Positions 14,001 through 25,077 of a DNA stretch of 64,000 nt are shown one piece after another. The translations under genes and the position numbers were made by a program. Source of the DNA: Lingula anatina (lineage: Eukaryota > Brachiopoda > Lingulata > Lingulida > Lingulidae). Location: positions 433,410 to 497,409 of the forward strand of contig NW_019774380.1 in NCBI RefSeq assembly GCF_001039355.2, written 5' to 3'. The notes beneath the pieces are model-generated. The model had not been told where the DNA came from. It did not search any database and saw only the letters and a list, made by a program, of their open reading frames with translations. Numbering within the stretch: position 1 is the first letter of the stretch; each line of letters starts with the position of its first letter.

Positions 14001-17000
14001 TTGTGTTTGTCATGATTCAGTTTGTTCTCAAACCATCACGTCAAATGTGTAAAACATTATGGACGACACAAGACGTCTCCATCACGTCGCACTGGCAGAC
14101 TTCAAGTCGGACGCTCTCTGTCATTTTATTCCAAGTATGGAGAGAGCTCGCGCTATGACACACGAGTATCGACGGGGAAAAGCTCGAGCGGCATAGCCTT
14201 GTTTAGTACAAAAATCCCGATATCAGCCGGTCCCATTTATCACGTTGGCGATCATCCGGTATCGTTTGTTTTTATCAGAGTCCAAGCGCAATCAAAACGT
14301 CTTTTGGGGAGATCTTCAAAGGCAGGGGATGGAATTAAAACAAATGATGACACGCAAAGAAGGGCGGGGGGTCGACATGGGAAACCGAACCAACGAACTC
14401 TTGAGAATCGACGCTGCAGAAATGCACTTTGGTTTCCGCCGGGTTTGTCTATTTGCGACCTTACATGTTAGATGAAAAAACTGAGATATTTACTCGTTTA
14501 TATGCCAAATTTAGGGTGTTTAATCTTTGTTGAAAGTAAATAAAAACATGTTTTTATTTAAATTATTTGACCGTCACCTCGAGCTTGAAGCAACAAGAAT
14601 CGTACCATTCTCATCCAAGGCAGTTTCTGTTTTTTATCGTTTCTTTTTCTACTTTTGATTATGTGGAGTAATATAAACGATAGATTCGTAACTCAGATAA
14701 AAAGTAAATCGAGCAGGTGACATTTTCGGGGCCATGTCGCTTAAGAAATCCCGCCAATAAGTTTTTTTCCTACAATAAAGACCTAAGCTTAACAAAGCAG
14801 TGCAGAAACTTTCTAGATATGTTTACAGCCAGGAGATGTATAGAGTTTTGCTTTTTTAAGTGATATTGACACATTGGTAGATATTCAGATAAACAAAATG
14901 ATGTTACTTACATGAATAAAAACTAATATGACATTAATAACGACACGTGTTTAATAATTTCTATGTCAGCGAAAATGCATCAACTGTAATGACGAAATAG
15001 CATGGTATGTGGTAACTTTTTTGAAAATAATTTTTGCCGGCGCCATAATAAATATCGTGCATAGTAATATCTTTTTGAAAACGAGATTTTCAACGACCAC
15101 AATGATGAAATCTACATTATAATTATCCCGTCCCATGGAGGCTGTGGAATAATCTAGTTCCCACAAGATGCCGATTATTTAAGCCGGAAAAGAGAGCTCT
15201 CGTACACGGCAACTTTTAACTTCATATCACTCAGTACTTTCGTGTATTGCGCAGCGTGAAGCAAGTGCAGTCGTCACTCACCGCATGGTGATTGATAAGT
15301 CCGCACTACAACATAGTCCTATGACGATAAGTTTGTTTTAATACCGTCTGATATCCGATCCATGTTCCTATTTATTTGGACTGGCTTGTTATGAGAGTGA
15401 AGCAAGTGGTCATTCCAATGGCTACTGCGTGTGGGGTGGGCGAGACTGGCCTTCGGTGCAAAATTATCGTTGGTTCTTTCCTGAATAAAGAGCACTTCGT
15501 CTGAAAATCAACAGCGTTTTTTTCACTAACATCCAGAGTTTCACCGTCATAGATGTAGCATTTTTCATAACGTATTTATTAGTTATGTGACATGATACTA
15601 TTTTTTGATAGCTTGAGGTAGTGCTTATTAGTAAAAATGTATCTAGATTTTTGGGGGACGAATAGCATTTTTGCTTATGCACACTTTGCACCAAAAAGGA
15701 TAAGAAAAAATTGTTTTTGATTGCTTTTACGAAACAAATTAATTTTTTGTTCAAAATATGTTTTTGTGCAAAATCTATCTCTTCTTCTTGGTATGCTTTG
15801 TTAGCATAATACCCATTGCCGCCGTTAATATTGAAAAAAATTTACCGCCCCTCATTTGTACTACGGCTGATACCCTTGCAGGCCCGTAGCCAGGGGGGTT
15901 CGGGGGGTTCGAAAAAACCGCCCCTTTTGCGGGGAAAAGGTCCACTCTGGGTAAAATTTGATCTAAGCACATGAAGTTTTTATGGGAAAAGGTCCACTTT
16001 TTCAGAAAAAGAGCCCCCCTTTTGAAATTGCTGGCTACGGGCCTGCCTTGGGTAGCCTATTTAAAATAATCATAAATATTTGTGGTTGAAAAAAACATAA
16101 ACAAGTGATCCCATCGATTTTCAATAAATATTTTATGAAACGAAGAACGAAACAGGTCAAGTGATTCTTTTAAGAAACATGAAGAGTTATTAAGTGATAC
16201 TATTTTCTGTTTTCCATTTACCGTACAGTTTACCTTTAATTTTATGTCATTTCAAAACGTTTTTATGTAATATTTATTTAGTAACGTTCCGTTGCACTTG
16301 AAAACATCGGGACATTTCCAGACTCAAAATTTATTTTGTTCTATTTTTTGTAGCCTGCTTTCTGTTCTTTTTGATTGTGTGTTTGCGATTATAACAGGGA
16401 TTGCTTTTCTCAATTTTTCTATTGGCATGGCAACAATAATTACATTTGAAAAGGTATATTTCTGGAAAGTTTGCTCCGCAGAATAAGCATTTTCGACGTA
16501 TATTATGTTTTTATTTCCAGATAGATGTTATCGAAATTGTAATAGTAGTTATTTGATAATTTATTTCTTTAGCTTTCTGAATATATTGATTGATGTTTTT
16601 GTTTTGTTCTAGCTACCTCAGACTCTGGCGCCTCCTATCAGTTAGATTTATCTGCGAAGCCAAGAAAAGAGAGGACTGCTTTTACCAAATACCAAATTAA
16701 AGAGTTAGAAAAAGAGTTTTCTGTCCACAATTATTTAACAAGATTACGAAGATACGAAATTGCAGTTTCGTTGGATTTGACAGAACGACAGGTACGTTTT
16801 TTTGTGATAATTTGATAATATGTCAGTTATTGAATGATATTATGAAGAACAAAATGAAAAGGCTTTGTTTGTTTGATTACAAAACAACAACGACAACAAC
16901 AACAGCCATAATAATAATAATCATAATAATTATCATCATCATAATAATTATTCCTTCTGGAATAAGGGGTAGTCAAGGACAAAAACATATTCTGTAACAT

Positions 17001-20000
17001 GAATTAGGGCAGAGGAATTGAGGTAGCAATGCTGATCATAACTGGCATATATTTTATTAACGATGGGTATTGAATGAACGACTGATATCCATATTTGTGT
17101 AGACAAATAAATAAACATCTGCTTTGTTCTGATCTTGAAGTTTCTCGATAAGAAAAGTAATAAACATATCATATGTAAATATACAATATCCTTCTCATAC
17201 GCCTTAGTTTGCCCATAGAAAAATACAGGTATTACAAACTATGACGTTAAAAATACGTGTTAATATAAACACAATTAATTCATGGGTGGTGAGAGCTGCG
17301 GGGGGGAGGGGGGTTCGCTGGGGGGTATTTTTTTCAACAACGTCAAGAAGGGGGCCCTTCTGTCCCCGTCGGTATTTTTTTCCTGAATGATTTACCTAAC
17401 CCTACTTAAAATTATCTTCTTTACTCGCCTGTATTATGAGCAAACATATAGTATAAATACCATTCAACAGATCTACGTACTAGTAAGTTATTTTTGAAAA
17501 AGTCAGCAATATCATGAATACACATTCAAGTAGTTATCTCAATTACGTTGGTATGTTTATTATTCCTAAACATAATGACGTTTGCGGAATCAACGTAGTA
17601 GGAAAGAGTACATGAAGATAGTACTTATCATGATGATGATGATGATGATGATGATGACTTCAATCTCTGAAGCCAACTTGGTTACAGTGATGAAATGATG
17701 AGACCTATTAGCCCAAAATTAATCTTTAACGTTGTCGGTCGAAAGTTGGTTTAGCGACTTATGCCTGATTTCTGCGTGTATTGGTGGCATTTTGTTACTT
17801 TTAGACTTGGCTTATTTACTCCAAACAAAAAATAAACTCAGGCAAGTATTTTATTGAAATCTGTATCTCAGTACTGACGGCTCTAGGTTGCTAGCAAGGG
17901 AGGAGGCCTACTCCCAACCTTCCCTCTCCCAACTCCGCGGAAGTAGACGGCCAGATACCGCAGAATGTTTCAAATCCCAAATTTTTCAGATATTATTTTC
18001 TGTATTTACCAAAGTCTGAGAGAATTATACGATTCATACATCAAGAAAAAGAAATCTACATGCATGCGATCATCTTCAAAAAATATTTACTAATGACAAA
18101 TAAGGCGGAGAAGAATTCCCGTGACCTCTATCAAAAACTCATCTCATAATTCATACGAGCGAATATAAATAAAGAAATAAATAAGACAGATGGATGATGC
18201 ACGCCCATCTGACGTGTAGGTTCCAGTGAGCCTCTGCTGCTCTGCTCTGGGCCGTTCCTGGTCTGCGTTCACACTTGCTCTCTTTTTGGATCGATTTCAC
18301 CGCCCCAGGTTCACTATCAGAAAACAACACGAAAGCCTTGGTTTGGCACTTGGAGTTGCAATAAACACAATGGGCTTCAAGCACATCGACCATTCAATTT
18401 TAAGATGCATTAGGTCGTGCAAGTTCAATGCACCACTTCACTAAGTTTGATCAAAATACGAAATTTCTCTATTATATATTTTACATATCTTCGAGTACGA
18501 TTCATGATCACCGACCGGTTCACAGAGCAAAACCATTTCTCTCTTATTTTTGAAGGGACATAAAATACATAATAAACAAACTTTTAACCTGGCATGGAAT
18601 GGTTTTAAAACTGGATCCAAAACCGGGCTTGAAAAAAAAAGTGCAATGGGAACCTGTCCTAGGACTGGCCTCGGTGTGCGGGGGCCCAGGCCTACTCGCT
18701 AACAATGGCTGATATTTAGGAAATGGTTCTGCGCCACTGGTTCGCTGCCCGGCATGTTGCCGCGAAAAGCACGTTCTTTCGCTGCCTCTGGCATAAACAA
18801 CTCCTGTGATATACCAAATAAACAACAACAAAAAACATAATCAAAAGTATTAGTCTATCTTATATTTATTCAGCAACTTCTTTTAAGAATATTAAAAGAA
18901 TATTAAAATATGCTAGTCAAATATATTCTGGATGCTTTATAAGCGAGTTATATAAGAAAGAGATAGATACGATAAAAAGTACATGTATATGGCTTTGCTC
19001 TCAAGATCCCGAGACACCGTTAAATTATAACGAATAGGGAAGGCACTTATTACAAATTAAAATATTCGGGAAAAGATTTAAGTTTTAATTTCTAGTTAAA
19101 GCAAATGTATGAAAGCAAATTCGGGGCTGTTTCTGTACAAATGGATCATCGCCTGGCATGTTAGTTTGGAAAGCACGTTCGAGTGTTGCTGGTGTTGAAG
19201 ATTTATATAAACAAACACGTGTTTTAAACTGACTAGAACAAGAAAGATAGAAAAAAAAAACGTCCATGATGTAGATATATACAACAAGAAATAGATGTAA
19301 GACTGAAATGGCATATTGGTAAAAATGTCTTAGGGGTATATTCCTTATCGAATTGAGTGTCAGTCTGTCATATATTGACTTTTTACATAGAATTTGGTAA
19401 GTTTCATGTAAGAAGTATAGCTTACGACTAGGATTCATCATATTTGAAATCTTACGTTGGGATAAAAAGTGCCAAACAAATAAAGATAGTAATAAATAAA
19501 AAATAAATAAAAATAAAACTGTACTTATTCAACGTGTTTTTGAGAAAAAATAGATGCACATTATGTACAGAGAACATTCTATATTTTCTTACTCAAGAGG
19601 TTTAGTAGAATCATTATTTTGAACAACATATAAGTGTATTTCCGACTCCCCTGTCGAACTTGAAACATACAAAAGAATCTTAAATCTAAACAATGTATTT
19701 TACCAGAAATTATTTTTAAAAAGTCAGTCATCGCCACCCCATCTTTTTTAACATTACTTCTTTTTCATTTCTGAAAACTTAAATGGCTGCTTCTCACACT
19801 CTGCATCAGAAAACCTCCATCCGCTAACCTTGCATATAGAGTGTCCCAAAAACCTCCCCTACTATATCGTCACCTTCCAGTTTCAGTATCCTTTTTGTTT
19901 AGATGACCGACCATTCAAGCGTTGGGATTTTTTTGTTCAGCCCGTGTTTCCGTCTTCATAAAAAGCTAATTAGATTAGGTACCACTCTGAAAGACGCGCG

Positions 20001-20366
20001 ACTCAAACACGGTTATTTTAAGTAATTTGTAAACATTAAACTCGGAATTGAAGAGAAATGCCCCATTAACTTTGCTGCTCATTAGGGCGGTTTAGTGTGA
20101 TATATGACCAGGCCTGCGGGGTGCCCTAGAAATATAGCTTTTAAAGTCAAAGTAAAAATGTGAAATAATACAATAAAAAGTGTGTATAAATCGGATTATT
20201 GCTGCTTACGTTAACCCCGTGTTGAATGGGACAAAATTAGATTAAACTTCTCTGTGTTTCTGTTTGGATGTTTGATTTTGACGTTGATGTTTAAACGCAA
20301 ACATTTCTGCTTTTTATTTTCTTTTTGAAATCCAAGATCCACATATTGCTCGGTTGCTTTTTATTC

Positions 20367-20462
<96 letters not shown>

Positions 20463-20755
20463 CCCCGTGTCTTCTCTCTGTGTATCTTCAGATACCAATC
20501 AACTGAATATAAAAAGAAACTCATCAAAATTAAGCAAGACGTAGACCAGACCCCGATAGTAGCATAACCTGAGCAAACAGCAATGGAACCCTGGCGGTTT
20601 GTTTTGTTTGCTGTTTGGTCTTTTGAAGTTTCGGCGCATGTGATCCGCCTTGAAAAGGTGGTTGGCTTGCCCTCTTGCCTGTGGGATCTGTTGTGTGGTG
20701 AGTGATACGTTGGGGGTATTTAGTTAAAGGGAGGGGGGAAATGGGGGAAGAGAGA

Positions 20756-20798
<43 letters not shown>

Positions 20799-20830
20799 AC
20801 GTACGTTTGTGTGTGTGTACGCACGCGCGC

Positions 20831-20862
<32 letters not shown>

Positions 20863-22400
20863 AAATCACCTTAATTTTCGCCATAAGATTTCTTCTAACT
20901 TTGCAATAAAAAGATATATTATTTAGATCTTACAAAATTTTTTATTATGGTTGTTGTTGTTGTTGTTGATTATGATGTCCAGATTAGATTTGATTAGGTA
21001 AAGGAAAATAGATGAAGCAAGGGTTGTAACATGTCTGCAGGGCAAGGACCGTAACGTGATCCAGCGACTGTGAGCCTTGGTCTGTTTTTCCACCTTTTTG
21101 TCTTTGGTGGTCCTTGGAGAATTTTATTACAAATTTAGCGCAAGAAAAGTTTGAGCTTCATTCAAAGTCTAGATTATTCTCATGTCTGTCAATCTTTGGC
21201 TCTATTCACATAGAATTTAGATCGATCTATCCCCGCGGGGAGTCTCACTAGATTACTTTCAAATAATCCGACTTAAATGTCCGTCCCGCCTACTACAAGC
21301 TGTAAGGGGGTAATTAACTTTCGTGTCCGCCCGGCTGACAGCTATTTAGCGTGAACCCCCAGGGAGTTAGGTCGATCTAAAGTAGGTCGATCTAATCTAT
21401 GGAAATGGGGTGTTTGTGTTTTTATAGAAATTAGTCAAAAGGCTCTCAAGTACTGGTGAGTTCTTATTAGACCTTTACTTGCCTTGCAGATAAATCGACG
21501 TTCTAATTGAGAACTGCATCAGCATCAAATATGTTATATTCATTACAGCGTAAATGAACGGGCTAAATAGAGTAGAAAATGTTGAAAAACATAAATAATA
21601 ATCATGCAACAGACTTTTAGTACAGATTAGTATCATAACTGAATAAGTGAGGCAAGAAAGGGGAGGTATGATATGCCAGTGAATCTTAGGCTGTATTCCC
21701 AGAGCTTTTAGATCGATCTATCCCCGCGGGGAGTCTCACTAGATTACTGTCAGATAATCCGGCTTAAATGTCCGTCCCGCCTACTACAAGCTGTAAAAGG
21801 GTTATTAACTTTCGTGTCCGCCCGGCTGACAGCTATTTAGCGTGGATCCCCAGGGAGTTAGGTCGATCTAAATTAGATCGATCTAATCTCTGGAAATGGG
21901 GTCTTATATGACTACGTGTGTGGTGAATTATATTCTGAAACTACTACCCAGCAAACACATAACGTTACTATAACGTTACCATAACGTTAATTTTACCAAA
22001 AACGTCAAGGCCACGTTATGGTAACGTTTTAAAACGTTCTGTGTTTGCAAAAAATGCAGGATAGCTACTTTAATTTATTATCAGTCGGAATTATTTATCT
22101 GCAGTGTTAAATTTTAACTCTTATTATGGTGAATCGAAGAGATGACATTTAGGCCCTAAGCCTGGACTAGGGAAAACAGGGGAAACGTTGAGTTTTGATA
22201 ATTATTTCGAAAAAAGGCATAAACGGAAAAAATGGGGGTTGACAAGTCCTGCAAAAGGAAACTCCTTCACTTCTAGTGATCTATGTTTTGCCTTGCGTCT
22301 CTGAGAATGCATTATGCGCCTCGGATTACAAATTACACATTACAAATCTATCGCCAGCGTGAAAGCTCCGTCGATCAGCGATCTGATAATCGTGCTTGTT

Positions 22401-22432
<32 letters not shown>

Positions 22433-25043
22433 TGCCGTCATCATCATTGGTATTACGGGTTGACGAATGATGCATTATTTCAATTCTTCAAACAACGTGA
22501 AAAATATCCTTGGAGTAATTTTTTTTTTTTTTTTTTGCTTGCAGTGCCTCCTGTAAGTGATTTGTTCTCTCAGCAAAGGGGAGGGTTAATTTCGTTCGCA
22601 AGCACTTAAAAAATCCGAAATTAAAAAATGTGATTTTTAGTTTATATGCCTTAGTAAAATAACACACGCCGATGAGCCACACCCGAGAAGGCGGGGGGAG
22701 AGGACAAGAACAGACGGCAGATTCTACCGATAATGGGCTATCGAATGTCGTAATAGCGCTATCGAGTGTCGTAATAGCATACCGAGCCTCCACCTCGCTG
22801 CTCCCGAGGCACGCAGCCCCCTCTGCATCGCCGTCTTGCTCTTCTCATTAAAACAGAAACACATCTGGCGCACAGCTGTTAAGGCAGTTACGGGCCATCC
22901 ATCAGTAAGCCTCGGTGCCTATGGTAACATCATAAGGAAGTCGTTAAGATTGTTGATTATGCTTTAACTCGCCCGGCACATTTCACCACGAGACAGGCCG
23001 AGCTGCGCACCTCAAAGCTGGCATCAAAGAAACTGGTGCATGCTAGGTCAGGGTGCCGCGTTGGGTGGAGGAATAAAATGAAATTAAAAATGGTATCGTA
23101 ATTCACACAAAAAATGATGGGACTTTGTTGTTAGTGGCGGTGGTGGTGGTTTTTTTACGTTGCCGCGTGATGCCTAAAAACTCGATGTTTTTTGTTTTGT
23201 GCTTTTTTATCAGAGAAAACGTGGGTTTTTTAATTAATGGGTCACAGACTAAGATGACTGCAGAAAAATTATTAATTCAATTACTCAGTCCATTTTGACT
23301 GACAATGTTCAGAAATAGTTCGGGTCACTTGATGTGGTAGAACCGCCCGAGTTAATAAAAAACAAACTATCGCTTGGTATCTACTTCTTTTACGTATAGG
23401 CTCAACCGTTTTATACACCTTAAATCGTAAAATGAAAGGATTCTATCGGCATTGTTGTTATTTTTCATTAATGTAGTTTGAATTACAAAATCGCCTCAAT
23501 TACATGCCCTTATTCAAACACAGAAAATAGTGTCGCGCGCATAACATATTGCAACGGTTAGGGTTGTTTACGACTTATTAAAATTATCTGTCTATCCTAC
23601 AAATAGTTCAGTTTTTATCGGACTCTTATTTTGAAGTGCTCCGTTGTTTTCCTTTAAATGAAAGAATGTTTTGATATTTCAAATATGTATGTTAACATAA
23701 TGTAACACATTAAAAATACGTGAAGAGCATTGAATAAAATATAATACGGGCTCTTAAATAGTGTTTGGTTAAAAGAACGTACACTGTATTCAGCAGCTTG
23801 GCATGTGTGACAGCAAAGAACCAACAAGACAATTAAATAAATACGGTTAATCAGTCCGCACTATGCCTTTAATATAATGTTTTATATTCGTTTAATTTAA
23901 TGTTTTAATCGTTGTTGATCAAAGCCTGAGTGTGTTTTTGTGTTTGTCATTTTTTATTTTCGATGTTCTGTGAAATATGTATTTATTGAATAATGAAAAG
24001 TTTTCTAATTTTAAAGAATAAAACACTTTAATTCTAAGCAGCAAACTTATAAGTATTTGTATATATTAAAATCGTGCAGTTCGACACAGTTCAGAGAGTT
24101 CAAAAATAAGGCTACGTCACGGTCATATATTGAAAACGAAAACAAAATCCCTTTTGACGTCACTGCTGATGCTCGAAAAGAAGCGCCAACGTTTTTTTCT
24201 TCAAGACCGACTTTTTGACAAACAGTATCTTAGGATACATGAAAGTTAAAAAAGAACGATACTTAAAGGTAAACTTCATGCCACGGTATTATTTTGTTAT
24301 CAAAATCATGTTATGTTGAATGTTTGAAGTTATCAAATATACAAACAGTACGCTGAATACTGCGATTCGTTTTTATGATGGATTCCATTTGATTTACATA
24401 TGTAGCAGCCACTCACTGTTATTTATAATTATGTCATTTATTTAATATCAATAAGAAACAAAAGGCATAATCTTTTTAAGAATTAAAAAATTGGCAAAGT
24501 TAGATATAGGATTGTCGGTTTAAGCAGGTCGAACTAAAGAAAAGCTAAACAAACTGGAATCAAAGGATTTATTTTAAAAAATGGAAATTATAAAGATAAT
24601 TAAAGGACCGCCAAAAACACTGAAAAGGCTAAGGAGCACTTTCAAACATACATTTTTCAAAAGTGTCTATTTGTTGTCCAAAAATATGCACAAACCCCAT
24701 AATACATGTAACACATTAGTAAACCTTTCGTTTTCCTTTAAAGAAAAACTCTGCAGTGTGCGCCGAGTTAGACTTATGTAAATAATATAAAAAGTAGGAT
24801 CTACTTATTCAGAAGAACTGTCAAATTTTTATTGGGGGTGAGGAGTTGCGGTTATGATACAAGAGTAGATATCATAAGACTGATATATGATAAAGGTTTA
24901 AAAGATAGTAGAAATTGTTTACAGATTCAAAAAGCGCTGGCATGGAAAAAGAACAAGCCTTTTATCAAAATGAAAAAGATAAATATAGTTACGTAGTTCC
25001 CGCTTATTTGCAGATCACTTTCATTGTCATTTGCCTAAATTAA

Positions 25044-25077
<34 letters not shown>

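Larger units (their letters stand above)
8483..16612 (+). other. Mox intron 1 (8.1 kb)
   Basis: AT-rich, with two MITEs (10875-11217 and 15879-16045), a third small element (about 13515-13681), a GA microsatellite at 8548-8573 and an A/AAAC-rich tract at 11034-11090. CpG-richer islands occur near 11970-12330 and 14050-14470. No coding exon was recognised between the two Mox exons. Confidence 0.8.

Noticed and set aside
14022-14471. 149-codon ORF in Mox intron 1
   Set aside because: No domain, Arg/Ser-biased composition and no splice sites joining it to Mox. More likely a by-product of a CpG-rich island.
17625-17660. Tandem GATGAT array considered as a CRISPR-like or satellite array
   Set aside because: A simple trinucleotide microsatellite. 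No spacer structure exists anywhere in this eukaryotic window.
20291-20567. ORFs of [12 protein letters not shown] and VCVCVC/RERERE composition at microsatellites (also near 54403-54653 and 62208-62543)
   Set aside because: These are translations of CT, AC and GA repeats on either strand, not genes.
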